A DNA stretch of 42,046 nucleotides from Halomonas llamarensis. Its GTDB lineage: Bacteria; Pseudomonadota; Gammaproteobacteria; Pseudomonadales; Halomonadaceae. The stretch lies in assembly GCF_023555005.1 (NCBI RefSeq), contig NZ_JAMJPJ010000030.1, positions 1 through 42,046 on the forward strand. The letters are read 5' to 3'. Numbering within the stretch: position 1 is the stretch's first letter; every line of letters starts with the position of its first letter. Below are positions 7,846-16,599 of the stretch, piece by piece. The position numbers and the translations under genes were made by a program. The notes beneath the pieces are model-generated. The model had not been told where the DNA came from and did not search any database. It saw only the letters and a list, made by a program, of their open reading frames with translations.

Positions 7846-9573
7846 ATGTCTTCCACGACCTTTGGTTCCCGCCTGATGGGCGGTTTGCAGCGGCTTGGTC
7901 GCTCACTGATGTTACCTATCGCGGTGCTGCCTATTGCAGGCCTGCTGCTGCGTCTTGGCCAGCCTGATTTGCTGGATATCGCCTTTATTGCTGGCGCTGG
8001 TGAGACTATTTTCGCCAATCTGGCGCTTATTTTTGCTATCGGCCTGGCCGTAGGCTTTGCCGATGACAGCAACGGCGCTGCTGGCCTGGCCGGGGTGATC
8101 GGCTACCTGGTGCTGGATGCTGTATTGACGGCGCTTAACCCTGAGATCGATATGGGGGTGTTGGCGGGGATCATTTCCGGCAGTGTGGCCGGCCTGCTTT
8201 ACAACCGTTACAAGTCGATCCAGTTGCCTGAGTATCTTGCCTTTTTTGGCGGGCGCCGTTTTGTGCCGATTGCGACCGGCCTTGCGGCAGTGGCAATGGG
8301 GGTTGTCTTTGGGGTGATCTGGCCACCCATTCAGCATGGGATTGATGCGCTAGGCCAGTGGTTGATCGGCGCGGGTGAACTGGGCCTTTTCGTGTATGGC
8401 ACCATTAACCGCTTGCTGATCGTGACCGGTTTGCATCATGTATTGAACAGTCTGGTGTGGTTTGTCTTCGGCAGTTTTGAGACAGCCGCCGGCGTCGTGG
8501 CCAACGGCGACCTTAACCGCTTTTTTGCCGGTGACCCAGAAGCCGGACGGTTTATGACAGGGTTCTTCCCGGTGATGATGTTCGGCTTGCCAGCAGCGGC
8601 GCTGGCCATGTATCACGCCGCGCCTAAAGGGCGCCGCGCCCAGGTGGGAGGCTTGTTACTCTCGCTAGCACTGACGGCGTTTTTAACAGGCGTCACCGAA
8701 CCGATTGAATTCACCTTTATGTTCCTGGCACCGCTGCTTTATGCCATGCACGCGGTATTAACGGGCGTTTCCATGGCGCTGCTGCATTGGCTGGACGTGA
8801 AGCTTGGCTTCACCTTCTCCGCAGGGGCCTTTGACTTCGCGCTCTCTTACGGGCTCTCCACCAATGGTTGGCTGATGCTACTTGTTGGCTTGGTCTATTT
8901 TGTCCTCTATTACACGGTATTCCGCTGGACTATTGTCCGCTTTAATTTACCCACCCCAGGGCGCGAGCCGGAAAGTACAAGCCCCGCAGCAGCCTCAACG
9001 CCACTAGGCGAGCGCGGCCCTGCGTTTGTCACTGCGTTAGGTGGTGCGAGCAATCTACACAGCGTGGGTGCCTGTACCACGCGGCTGCGCCTGGTGCTGG
9101 AAGATGTGGATGTGATCGATGAAGCGGCCCTGAAATCGCTTGGGTCACGCGGCATCATGCGACTTCAGGGTGGTGGACTCCAAGTGGTGATGGGGCCCAT
9201 TGCGGATGGTATCGCAGATGAGATTCGAGAAGCGCTCAAGCAGAGTGGCGCTGGGCTTGATTCCGAGACGTCTACAACACATCTCACCAGCACTGCCGCC
9301 GCCTCAGGCGAACCGTCACAAGCGCTGCCTAACAGATTGCCAGCCGAGCGGGTCCAGCGCTGGATGACGGCGTTGGGCGGTGATGCCAACGTGCAACGGC
9401 TGGAGGCCCAGGCCCTCACGCGCCTGCGAGTAGAGCTAGCCGATGGTGCCCGCCTCGACAGTGCAGCGCTTGAAGCGCTCGGATGTCGAGGTGTCCAAGC
9501 GCTGAACGGCAATACATGGCATCTAATCGTGGGTGCCCAGGCCGCGACGATCGCGCATTCACTCAGAGGCTAA
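7846..9573 (+). CDS. nagE: PTS GlcNAc-specific permease EIICB with an extra degenerate IIB
   Basis: Inner-membrane transporter of 575 residues that takes up and phosphorylates GlcNAc. Residues about 1-370 are the EIIC membrane domain (hydrophobic segments; GVTEPIEFTFMFLAPLLY is the conserved sugar-site loop). Residues about 390-465 are EIIB with phospho-Cys410 in GACTTRLR. Residues about 500-572 repeat the IIB fold (ALGGDANVQ, LTRLRVEL, LGCRGVQ) but have Ala523 where the Cys should be. EIIA is absent, as expected since NagF supplies it. I chose ATG 7846 over TTG 7831 because GAGAGG lies about seven bases before it. A terminator follows. Confidence 0.92.
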   Translation: MSSTTFGSRLMGGLQRLGRSLMLPIAVLPIAGLLLRLGQPDLLDIAFIAGAGETIFANLALIFAIGLAVGFADDSNGAAGLAGVIGYLVLDAVLTALNPEIDMGVLAGIISGSVAGLLYNRYKSIQLPEYLAFFGGRRFVPIATGLAAVAMGVVFGVIWPPIQHGIDALGQWLIGAGELGLFVYGTINRLLIVTGLHHVLNSLVWFVFGSFETAAGVVANGDLNRFFAGDPEAGRFMTGFFPVMMFGLPAAALAMYHAAPKGRRAQVGGLLLSLALTAFLTGVTEPIEFTFMFLAPLLYAMHAVLTGVSMALLHWLDVKLGFTFSAGAFDFALSYGLSTNGWLMLLVGLVYFVLYYTVFRWTIVRFNLPTPGREPESTSPAAASTPLGERGPAFVTALGGASNLHSVGACTTRLRLVLEDVDVIDEAALKSLGSRGIMRLQGGGLQVVMGPIADGIADEIREALKQSGAGLDSETSTTHLTSTAAASGEPSQALPNRLPAERVQRWMTALGGDANVQRLEAQALTRLRVELADGARLDSAALEALGCRGVQALNGNTWHLIVGAQAATIAHSLRG

Positions 9574-9591
9574 CACTGGCAAGCGATAGCT

Positions 9592-9624
9592 GTTGCTCGG
9601 CGTCGGCTGAGCAACGGTTGTTTT
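9592..9624 (+). terminator. Rho-independent terminator of the nag operon
   Basis: A 10-base stem (9592-9601 with 9606-9615, one G-T pair) closes a GTCG loop and is followed by GGTTGTTTTT. It lies 18 bases after the nagE stop. The rest of 9625-9772 is AT-rich non-coding sequence in which I see no gene. Confidence 0.75.
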
Positions 9625-9772
9625 TGGTGACTTTTCCAGAACGGCTAATCCAAAACATAAATGATATCTTATGTACTACAACGCAATTGCTATGCGCGTG
9701 TCATATTAGAAATGTCGCATTGAAGTGCGCGGGATGGAATCCGGTTCGCCAGAAGGAAGCGGCAACGCAAGA

Positions 9773-9804
9773 AAAACCCCCGGCTATGGATGGCTGGGGG
9801 TTTT
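9773..9804. terminator. Bidirectional terminator-like hairpin
   Basis: The arms at 9773-9784 and 9793-9804 (A4C5GGC with GCTG5T4, one G-T pair) enclose an 8-base loop. The A run on one side and T run on the other make it look like a terminator usable from both strands. Confidence 0.6.
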
Positions 9805-9878
9805 GCGTTTGGGGTTCCTGAAAACGTAATTTGATGAGGTATACTGAATTCTTGAAGCTAGTAACAAAAGGAGAAGGG

Positions 9879-10265
9879 ATGTCCAAGTTAAAAGGCTTGG
9901 TTCTGAAGAGTGGGGTGCTTGCAAGAGCGCCTTCGCTGTCTCCCGCTGAGCGAGTCGCGTTTCTTGTTGATAAGAGCGAAAGTTGTGAGCTCACCCCAGT
10001 CCCAACTGCTTATGTGGGCATGGACTTTCCGGCCGGCATCTTTAACCGCGCTTACGAAGAGCTTCATTATCTTGATATGATTTTGTGTGAAGCAGCCACG
10101 GAACATACGGCAAAAGAATTTTTGGAAAGGCCGCGGATTGAGGATCTAGCCAAGGGTTACAGTGTAATGGATGAGACACTGCGTCAGCAGCAACAACAAT
10201 TTTACTACTTAACGGCTTTCTGTCGCCCTTTTAACTTGGGAGATTTTGCCCAGGTCATGTCGTAG
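9879..10265 (+). CDS. Hypothetical protein, 128 residues
   Basis: I do not recognise a family. ATG 9879 is preceded by AGGAGA at a good distance, better than the in-frame ATG at 9831. The product is soluble, without signal peptide or membrane segment. It has a central acidic, aromatic stretch (YEELHYLDMILCEAATEH) and a short glutamine run (RQQQQQFYYL) near residue 112. Its last 61 bases overlap the end of the convergent toxin pseudogene, so one of the two reading frames there may not be used. It lies in a stretch of phage and toxin-antitoxin debris and could be a small accessory gene or a fragment. Confidence 0.5.
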   Translation: MSKLKGLVLKSGVLARAPSLSPAERVAFLVDKSESCELTPVPTAYVGMDFPAGIFNRAYEELHYLDMILCEAATEHTAKEFLERPRIEDLAKGYSVMDETLRQQQQQFYYLTAFCRPFNLGDFAQVMS

Positions 10266-10627
10266 TGCATGGGGCCTGATGTCTGCAATACTTCCTTTGA
10301 TATGACGGGCCACCATTCAATCAAGCGCATTGCGGTTTCCCATACGTTCTTCTTATTCCAGTCCTTCCCTAGATTAATCGTGGTAATTCCACAATGCTCG
10401 AAAGCCAACCTTTCGGGATCACTTTTTTTGAAGCGATCCTTGGAAAGGATAATCCAAGTTTTATCAGATTGTTTGAGCTGTTCTAGCCATTCTTCATCCG
10501 GCATGCCAGGGCCGCCGTTGACCTAACGGGCATGTAGAACCGTGTGGCTTTCGCTGCAGAGTTTGGCTAGGTGATTAAGGGCGCTGGCAATGCGGGGGCT
10601 TATGTTTTCGTCAATGAAGAAGTGCAC
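10205..10627 (-). pseudogene. VapC45-like PIN-domain toxin with an in-frame stop
   Basis: From GTG 10627 the frame reads VHFFIDENISPRIASALNHL, the first acidic motif of PIN-like nucleases (D in FIDEN). It continues to HTVLHAR, then a TAG codon at 10523-10525, then in the same frame VNGGPGMPDEEWLEQLKQSD, TWIILSKDRF and a WNKKNVWETAMRLI tail. The second half matches the VapC45/DUF5615-like layout (DEEW helix, then the D in SKDRF). The start overlaps the antitoxin stop by 17 bases, as expected for a toxin-antitoxin operon. The stop should give a 34-residue fragment lacking the later acidic residues, so the toxin is probably dead unless the codon is suppressed or is a sequencing error. Confidence 0.65.
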
Positions 10628-11291
10628 CCGATAAAATCCTTTTTTCGAATTCTACAGCGCGTTCTACTTCTTCCTGTGTTACATCAAACGCACGGGCTGC
10701 ACCGGCTGCGCTGCCTTCTACCTCTGCCGCTTGTGCCAGTGTGGCGGTGGGCATGTGGCTGGGCATCACGATAGGCTTACCAAAGGCAAAACGAGGATCT
10801 ATCACTATATTGGTATCTTTTGGATCAGGATACCAACGGATAGGATCGCCTTTTGCATCGAATTCTATGCCTGCCCTTAGTGAAGGGACTATTATTTCTT
10901 CGAAAGCGTTCTGGCGCTTAACCAGGTCAATCACTGCTATTTCACCGCTTTCTTCAAGTGCTTTCAGGAATACCTTTTGGCCATCGGTACACAGCTGGGG
11001 GTTTATCAGTGGATAATCCCGCTGTAGAAGCCCGCTTAATTCATGCAGTGCCTCACGGATAACCGGTAAGCTCACATTATGGCGGCGAAACTGTGCCACG
11101 GCACGAAGTTCTAGCAGGTCTTTAAAACTGAGCGTGTCTTCCGCGCCTAGTGCTTGGGGTTCGGGTTTCCACAGAGGCTCCTTTGACGACCGCGCAGGCA
11201 TTAACCAGCGGCGAATCTTATCCGCTTCTACGCCAATCAGGCGCTCTGCTTGCTTTGGGCTGTAAAGCCCGATGTTAGTGAATGCGGTCAT
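10611..11291 (-). CDS. DUF433-domain antitoxin with MerR-like HTH (VapB45-like)
   Basis: Probable antitoxin and autorepressor of 226 residues. The N-terminal 75 or so residues are a MerR-like winged helix (GLYSPKQAERLIGVEADKI, then LSFKDLLELRAVAQFRRH). The C-terminal 60 are a DUF433 domain (IDPRFAFGKPIVMPSHMPT, then VTQEEVERAVEFEKRIL). This arrangement is known for VapB45-type antitoxins paired with PIN-like toxins, and the toxin frame overlaps its 3' end by 17 bases. It looks intact although its partner is interrupted. It lies beside a P2-type phage remnant, so it may be former prophage cargo. Confidence 0.7.
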   Translation of the reverse strand: MTAFTNIGLYSPKQAERLIGVEADKIRRWLMPARSSKEPLWKPEPQALGAEDTLSFKDLLELRAVAQFRRHNVSLPVIREALHELSGLLQRDYPLINPQLCTDGQKVFLKALEESGEIAVIDLVKRQNAFEEIIVPSLRAGIEFDAKGDPIRWYPDPKDTNIVIDPRFAFGKPIVMPSHMPTATLAQAAEVEGSAAGAARAFDVTQEEVERAVEFEKRILSGALLH

Positions 11292-11494
11292 TGTTTACCC
11301 CCCCAGCGTATCGCTAGGTGCTGAAAATGCTCATCAATTGATGCTTTTTTGAAGTGTTTTACTCTACTGTACTGCCTTATAGTCCGACACTTTCCGTGTA
11401 CATCGCAAGCGATATCGGACACAGAATGTGTAATAGCGCTTCTATTTAATAGGGCCGATCCAGGCTTCAGCTTGCTGATACGGGCTTTCTTCAC
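11288..11494 (-). CDS. Small ORF of 68 residues, doubtful
   Basis: A GTG start overlaps the phage gpD stop (GTGA), and its stop overlaps the antitoxin start (ATGA), so coupling is possible on both sides. The product is basic (VKKARISKLKPG, then YSRVKHFKKASIDEH) with two Cys residues and no recognised domain. In P2-like phages the gene after D is the zinc-finger activator ogr, but the expected four-Cys pattern is not seen. It may be leftover sequence that happens to be open. Confidence 0.25.
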   Translation of the reverse strand: MKKARISKLKPGSALLNRSAITHSVSDIACDVHGKCRTIRQYSRVKHFKKASIDEHFQHLAIRWGGKQ

Positions 11495-11720
11495 AGCGTC
11501 TGCACCTTGATTTCACTGGTGTAGCTGCTGTTGCTGAACTGGTGGGTGACTTCGTCGATGATCCAGGGTGTGGCGTCGATCTCGGGCCTGTAGCCTGCGG
11601 CGCTGCAGCTTCAGTGGCATGGCCGTCCGTGGCGTAGGCGTTTGGCGTTGTCACCGCTGCTTACCAGTATTTCTTTGCGTTCGGCTTCGTCCAGATCGCT
11701 TTCGTCGGTCTGGCCAATGT
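11491..11720 (-). pseudogene. Remnant of phage late control gene D (P2-type tail protein)
   Basis: The last 38 codons read CSAAGYRPEIDATPWIIDEV and then THQFSNSSYTSEIKVQTL before a TGA at 11491. That is the conserved C-terminus of P2 gpD-family baseplate/tail hub proteins. Further upstream, another frame gives GQTDESDLDEAERKE and NAKRLR, also gpD-like, but it runs to a stop, so at least one frameshift separates the pieces. The rest of the gene is missing at about 11720, where a different plus-strand gene remnant begins. This is debris of a former prophage. Confidence 0.6.
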
Positions 11721-11874
11721 GGCTCTACCGGGAGTCACCATTGAGTACTCCCTGGACGATGGGGCGAGCTGGCAGGTCTATCAGGACAACGCGCAACCCG
11801 AGGTAGAAAACACCTTGCTACTTCGTAGTGTGAGTGCCAATGGCCAGCGGCGCAGCCGGATTGTGACGCTGTAA
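11713..11874 (+). pseudogene. C-terminal remnant of a GH20 beta-N-acetylhexosaminidase
   Basis: The plus frame reads ANVALPGVTIEYSLDDGASW, a short linker, then LLLRSVSANGQRRSRIVTL and a TAA at 11872-11874. This resembles the small C-terminal domain of chitobiases and hexosaminidases (LPG...IEYS.D.G..W...LRS.S..G.RSR). Nothing upstream continues the frame; the phage gpD remnant abuts it. Such an enzyme would have supplied GlcNAc to the nag operon 2 kb away. From 11875 to 12007 I see no gene. Confidence 0.55.
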
Positions 11875-12007
11875 GGGTCTGCGCAGAACAGGACGTTTTG
11901 CAACGTCACAATGAGCCCTCTTGAGAACCCCCACTTTGACGGCTGATGGCCTGGGAGCAGGGAACGTAATCGGATAAGCTGAGAAGTTCTATCATCAGGA
12001 GCGCACC

Positions 12008-12805
12008 ATGACATCACGCCTTATCGTTTCCGACCTTGACGGTACGCTGTTAGGCAGCGACCACCGGCTGCACGAAAGCTCCGTGGAGGTGCTAAGAACA
12101 TTGGTGAAGCAAGGCCATCATGTCGCGCTCGCCTCGGGTCGCCACTACCACGATATGAAAGTGTTTCGTGATCAGTTGGCCATTCCAGTGCACCTTATCA
12201 GCACCAACGGTGCCTATGTTCATGATCCTGAAGATGCCTTGCTGGCGGCTAATCATCTCGCGCCTGAGCATGCCAAGACGCTGATTGGTCTGCCGCGTCC
12301 GCCCCAGGTGCGGTTGAACCTCTATCGCGAGAGCGGCTGGCATATTGATGCAGAGGCTCCACACCTATTATCGCTACACGCCACTACTGGCTTTGGCTAT
12401 CAAGTCGTGCCCCCTGATCAGATGGACACTAACGGCGTGGGCAAAGTGCTTTATCTAGGCGACCCGCAGGCATTAGCGCAACTGGAACATCTGGCGCGGG
12501 CGGCGCATGCTCATGGCCTGCATATTACTTACTCAACGGCTAACGCGTTAGAAATCATGGCCGGCGGCGTCAATAAAGGCGTGGCCTTAACAGCACTACT
12601 GGAAAAGTTACACCTGACACCGGCAGAGTGTCTGGCGTTTGGCGATAACCTAAACGACACTGAAATGCTTAATCTGGCAGGGGAGGCTCAGGTCATGGCC
12701 AACGCCCATCCTGAGTTATTTGAGCGCATAAGCGGGGCTGAACGTATCGGTCACCATAGCGAAACCGCCGTGGCGCAGTGGCTAATCCAGCGATTTGGGC
12801 TGTAA
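12008..12805 (+). CDS. Cof-type HAD-IIB phosphatase
   Basis: Soluble haloacid-dehalogenase-superfamily hydrolase of 265 residues. Motif I is DLDGTLL (Asp9 nucleophile, Asp11 acid/base), motif II lies in ALASGRHYHDM, the conserved Lys is in GGVNKGVAL, and motif IV is GDNLNDTEML. The alpha/beta cap between motifs II and III marks the IIB (Cof/YidA) class, whose members act on sugar phosphates, nucleotides or pyridoxal phosphate. The substrate cannot be told from sequence. CAGGAG lies before ATG 12008. The next gene starts 109 bases later; that gap shows no clear promoter. Confidence 0.88.
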   Translation: MTSRLIVSDLDGTLLGSDHRLHESSVEVLRTLVKQGHHVALASGRHYHDMKVFRDQLAIPVHLISTNGAYVHDPEDALLAANHLAPEHAKTLIGLPRPPQVRLNLYRESGWHIDAEAPHLLSLHATTGFGYQVVPPDQMDTNGVGKVLYLGDPQALAQLEHLARAAHAHGLHITYSTANALEIMAGGVNKGVALTALLEKLHLTPAECLAFGDNLNDTEMLNLAGEAQVMANAHPELFERISGAERIGHHSETAVAQWLIQRFGL

Positions 12806-12914
12806 ACCTGAATCCAGGAACTAAGGCCGCTTGTGATAGAGCCGCCACTCCACCATGATCTAGCCCCGACAACGATAATTACGAGCCATAACAACCCAAG
12901 GGCGCTTTGCTACC

Positions 12915-13640
12915 ATGACCACCACGCCTGCTACCCTGATGGTCGTTGACGACGATCCGGAAATTTGTGAACTGCTCGCGGACTACCTGGGGCGGCATGG
13001 CTACCGGGTATTTACCGCGGAGGGTGCCGAAGCGCTGCATGTTTTGCGCGCTGAACATACGCCAGACCTGTTGATTGTCGATCTAATGCTGCCTGGTGAC
13101 GACGGCTTTACCATCTGCCGTGACGTGAGAAAACACAGTGACATACCGATCATCATGTTGACCGCCAGTGCCGATGAGACCGACCGTATTCTTGGCCTTG
13201 AGTTAGGCGCTGATGACTATCTAGGTAAGCCGTTTAACCCTCGTGAATTGCTGGCGCGTATTAAAGCGGTGCTGCGGCGTACCCGCAGTGCGCCGCCTGA
13301 GCTGCCCGCCGGGCAGGCGCGCTGGGTAAGCTTTGGTAATTGGCAGCTCGACCGCATGACCCGCGAACTGATTGACCTGCAGGGCGAACGCGCCGCACTT
13401 TCGGGGGCTGACTTCCAGTTACTGCAGGTATTTTTAGCGCACCCCGCCAAGGTGCTCACCCGAGACGATCTCTATGCGCTTACCCGCGGGCGTGATGCGC
13501 CGCCGCTTGACCGCTCCATTGATGTTCACGTTTGCCGCCTGCGCCAACGGCTGGGTGAAGACGCCCAGCACTCGCAGCTGATTCGAACGGTGCGTGGGGC
13601 GGGCTACGTATTAACCGCTCAGGTAGACGCATTAACGTGA
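12915..13640 (+). CDS. gltR: OmpR-family response regulator (GltR-like)
   Basis: Response regulator of 241 residues. The receiver domain spans about 1-120 with the acidic pair in VVDDDPE, phospho-acceptor Asp56 in LLIVDLMLPGDDG, and Lys in YLGKPFNPRELLARI. The OmpR/PhoB winged helix covers about 140-235, ending in SIDVHVCRLRQRLGE and RTVRGAGYVL. The kinase gene overlaps it by four bases. In Pseudomonas, GltR with the kinase GtrS regulates the adjacent glucose ABC importer; the same gene order here supports the name. The start follows CAAGGG but the ribosome site is modest. Confidence 0.85.
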   Translation: MTTTPATLMVVDDDPEICELLADYLGRHGYRVFTAEGAEALHVLRAEHTPDLLIVDLMLPGDDGFTICRDVRKHSDIPIIMLTASADETDRILGLELGADDYLGKPFNPRELLARIKAVLRRTRSAPPELPAGQARWVSFGNWQLDRMTRELIDLQGERAALSGADFQLLQVFLAHPAKVLTRDDLYALTRGRDAPPLDRSIDVHVCRLRQRLGEDAQHSQLIRTVRGAGYVLTAQVDALT

Positions 13641-15148
13641 GTCGGGAGTGGTGGGTAAATAAGTGGTGGGCAAATACCAGGCGCCGCTTATCCCGCTGGC
13701 TACCGCCTTCGCTGCGCGGGCGTTTTGTGATTATCATGATCGCCGGTGTATTGGTCGCCCAGGGGGCCAGCTACGCGATCTGGACATCCCAGGTGCGCTC
13801 CAGCCATTTGGCCCAGCTGGATGAGCTGTCCACCAATATGGCGTTTAGCATCGCCTCCACCATGAAGTTTTTCCGCTCGCTGCCCGTCGACTACCGCCAT
13901 ATCGTGCTGGATCAACTGCGCAATATGGGTGGCACGCGGTTTTTTGTTAGCGTCAACGAACGCAGGCTGACCATCGACGATATCGGCTCGGGGCCGGAAA
14001 AACAGGTAGTGGTCAAGAATGTACGCTCGGTGCTTACTCAGCAGCTCAATATTGACGATGTGATTGTCGAGTTCTCCCGCCCGGAAAACCTGCGTGTTCT
14101 CAATAACGAAGTGCTGCTTTACGACTTGCCGCCGCGCTGGGGGCAGCACAGCCTGCTGATGGAGCCACTCTCGCCGCCGATTTTAGTGGTGCAGTTAGAG
14201 CTTGCCCCGGATACCTGGCTCTACGTGGCCACACTGCTGGGTGTCCCGGATATCTTCAGCGACTATCGCTGGCTCTCTGAAGAGCGCTTACTGGCCGGGC
14301 TGCTGGTGCTGCTCAGTGTGCTGGCGCTCTCGTTTTTGGGTATTACCAGCGTGACAAGGCCGCTGGCACGACTTTCACGGGCAGCGAATCAGTTGGGCGA
14401 TGACTTGGATATGCCGCCGCTAAAAGAGAGCGGCCCCAAGGAAGTCGCCGCCACCGCGGCGGCGTTTAATCGAATGCAGTGGCGCATCCGCGATCAGATT
14501 GAAGAGCGTGAGCGGCTATTTTCGGCAATTTCCCATGACTTGAAAACGCCGTTAACCCGTATGCGGCTGCGCGCTGAAATGCTTGAGGACGACTACCAGC
14601 GGGAGCGCTTTTGCGCTTCTCTGGATGAGTTGGATAGCCTGGTAAAAGGTGCTTTGGCTTCAGTAAAAGGTTTGGATTTGCATGAGGAGCCAGCCCCCGT
14701 CTCCCTGGCGTCACTGCTTGAAGCGCTGGCGGAAGAACTTAGCCTGCAGGGTGGGCAAGTGACTATTGCGAAAAACAGCCATCCAGTAACACCGCTGATC
14801 GCCAAGCCAATGGCAATTAAGCGCTGCCTGGCCAACTTGCTTGAGAACGCGGTGTTCTATGGCAAGCAGGCCGATGTAGCGCTAATTGACCAGGGAGACG
14901 CGGTCACACTGCATATTCGCGATCATGGCCCCGGCCTTCCCGAAGAGCAGCTAGGGCGGGTGTTTTCGCCCTTTGTTCGTCTGGAACCCTCACGCAGCCG
15001 ACACACTGGCGGTAGCGGTCTGGGATTGGGCATCGCCCGGCATATTGCCCGTGCCCACGGCGGCGATATTACGCTCGCTAACCATGCTGATGGTGGATTG
15101 GTGGTTACTCTCACGCTACCTCGCCAGGAACCTATTACAGGTTTGTAA
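13637..15148 (+). CDS. gtrS: Membrane sensor histidine kinase (GtrS-like)
   Basis: Inner-membrane kinase of 503 residues, starting at GTG 13637 within the regulator stop (GTGA). It has a first membrane segment at about 30-55 (GRFVIIMIAGVLVAQGASYA) and a periplasmic sensor region of about 155 residues. A second membrane segment near 220-240 (LLAGLLVLLSVLALSFLGI) leads into HAMP. The HisKA domain has His300 in AISHDLKTPLTRMR. The ATPase domain has the N box (NLLENAVFYGK), G1 (DHGPGLPEEQ) and G2 (GGSGLGLGIARHIARAHGG). All catalytic motifs are intact. GtrS in Pseudomonas senses glucose-derived acids; ligand specificity here is not shown by the sequence. Confidence 0.87.
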   Translation: MSREWWVNKWWANTRRRLSRWLPPSLRGRFVIIMIAGVLVAQGASYAIWTSQVRSSHLAQLDELSTNMAFSIASTMKFFRSLPVDYRHIVLDQLRNMGGTRFFVSVNERRLTIDDIGSGPEKQVVVKNVRSVLTQQLNIDDVIVEFSRPENLRVLNNEVLLYDLPPRWGQHSLLMEPLSPPILVVQLELAPDTWLYVATLLGVPDIFSDYRWLSEERLLAGLLVLLSVLALSFLGITSVTRPLARLSRAANQLGDDLDMPPLKESGPKEVAATAAAFNRMQWRIRDQIEERERLFSAISHDLKTPLTRMRLRAEMLEDDYQRERFCASLDELDSLVKGALASVKGLDLHEEPAPVSLASLLEALAEELSLQGGQVTIAKNSHPVTPLIAKPMAIKRCLANLLENAVFYGKQADVALIDQGDAVTLHIRDHGPGLPEEQLGRVFSPFVRLEPSRSRHTGGSGLGLGIARHIARAHGGDITLANHADGGLVVTLTLPRQEPITGL

Positions 15149-15259
15149 TAAACCCCCAACACTATGCAGTACTCGGTAACTCCCGTTGACGCTCGCCTTG
15201 GCGTAACCTCTTGGATGTCGCATGTCCGAGAGGACAATAACAATATAAGGAGTGACTCC

Positions 15260-16519
15260 ATGTCGATGCTAAAGAAGACAACCCTCGCGTTAGCGTTAGC
15301 AGGCGCTACGTTCGCCACTACCGCTCAAGCCAACGAAGTGGAAGTGCTGCACTGGTGGACGTCCGGTGGCGAAGCGCGTGCCGCCAATGTCCTCAAGGAC
15401 CTGATGGAAGAAGAAGGCTACGGCTGGCAGGATTTTGCCGTGGCGGGTGGCGGGGGTGAAACCGCCATGACGGTACTGAAATCCCGTGCCATGTCGGGTA
15501 ACCCGCCTTCCGCCGCGCAAATCAAAGGCCCTGAAATTCAGGAGTGGGGCGAACTTGGTTTGTTAGGCAATCTGGATGAGGTGGCAACAGCAGAAGGCTG
15601 GAATGAGCTGCTGCCCGAGCGGGTCGCCAACATCATGCGCCATGATGGCCAGTACGTGGCGGTACCGGTCAACGTGCATCGGGTGAACTGGCTATGGGCC
15701 AACCCGGAGGTGCTTGACGCCGCTGGTGTTGAAATGCCGACCACTCTGGATGAACTGTTTGCGGCAGGTGAGGCCATTCGCGACGCCGGTTTCGTACCGC
15801 TTGCCCACGGCGGCCAGGCCTGGCAGGACGCCACCATCTTTGAAAGTGTCGTCCTGGGTAGCCAGGGCACTGAATTTTATCAGCAGGCGCTGGTAGAGCT
15901 GGACCCGGAAGCATTGGGCAGTGACCAGATGATCGCCGCACTGAAAGACTTCAAACGCCTTCGCGAGCTGATGGATGAAGGCATGTCAGGGCGTGACTGG
16001 AATATCGCCACCGCCATGGTCATTGAAGGCGAAGCCGGTTTTCAGCTAATGGGCGACTGGGCCAAGGGCGAATTTACCGCCGCAGGCCTGACGGCCGGAG
16101 AAGACTACCTGTGTGCTGCCGCCCCCGGCACTCAGGATGCCTTTACGTTTAACATCGATAGCCTGGCGATGTTCCGGGTCAGCGACGACGCCGAGCGAGA
16201 AGCCCAGAAAACCCTGGCGCGTCTGGTATTGGAACCCACCTTCCAGGAAGCTTTTAACCTTGCCAAAGGCTCGATTCCTGCCCGCCCCGATCTGGACATG
16301 AGTGAATTCGACAGCTGTGCTCAGCAGTCCCTCGCGGATTTCCAAAGGACTGCCGAGGAAGATGGCCTGGTGCCCAGCATGGCACATGGCATGGCGGTAC
16401 GTGCCTCTGTGCAAGGAGCCATATTCGATGTCGTGACCAACTACTTCAACGATGCCGATATGCCTGCTGAAGACGCTGCCGAGCGCTTGGTCAACGCAGC
16501 AGAAACTGCCTTCTTTTAA
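15260..16519 (+). CDS. gtsA: Glucose ABC transporter, periplasmic binding protein
   Basis: Extracytoplasmic sugar-binding protein of 419 residues, COG1653 type. The signal peptide is [18 protein letters not shown] with cleavage after TTAQA, giving a mature start of [17 protein letters not shown], a typical glucose/mannose-binding N-terminus. TAAGGAGT lies just before ATG 15260. The frame is open 32 codons further upstream, but those codons would precede the signal peptide. It heads the gtsABCD operon and follows gtrS by 111 bases. That gap probably holds the regulated promoter, though I could not fix its boxes. Confidence 0.9.
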   Translation: MSMLKKTTLALALAGATFATTAQANEVEVLHWWTSGGEARAANVLKDLMEEEGYGWQDFAVAGGGGETAMTVLKSRAMSGNPPSAAQIKGPEIQEWGELGLLGNLDEVATAEGWNELLPERVANIMRHDGQYVAVPVNVHRVNWLWANPEVLDAAGVEMPTTLDELFAAGEAIRDAGFVPLAHGGQAWQDATIFESVVLGSQGTEFYQQALVELDPEALGSDQMIAALKDFKRLRELMDEGMSGRDWNIATAMVIEGEAGFQLMGDWAKGEFTAAGLTAGEDYLCAAAPGTQDAFTFNIDSLAMFRVSDDAEREAQKTLARLVLEPTFQEAFNLAKGSIPARPDLDMSEFDSCAQQSLADFQRTAEEDGLVPSMAHGMAVRASVQGAIFDVVTNYFNDADMPAEDAAERLVNAAETAFF

Positions 16520-16550
16520 GCCACTGTCTATTAGATAAGTAATGCACGTC

Positions 16551-16571
16551 GCGCCGCTGCAACGGCGGCGC
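16551..16571 (+). promoter_or_regulatory. Intercistronic hairpin between gtsA and gtsB
   Basis: GCGCCGC and GCGGCGC form a perfect 7-base stem around a 7-base loop. They lie inside a wider GCCACT/AGTGGC pairing (16520-16525 with about 16573-16578). There is no T run. Such hairpins after a binding-protein gene often protect the upstream message and lower expression of the permease genes. Confidence 0.5.
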
Positions 16572-16599
16572 AAGTGGCTGACTGGCGAGGAAATATCTC

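Noticed and set aside
9773..9804. Hairpin considered as a phage attachment site
   Set aside because: No second copy was seen next to the gpD or GH20 debris, and the A and T runs fit a terminator better.
15164..15259. Upstream extension of gtsA
   Set aside because: It would put 32 residues ahead of a complete signal peptide, and a strong ribosome site precedes ATG 15260.
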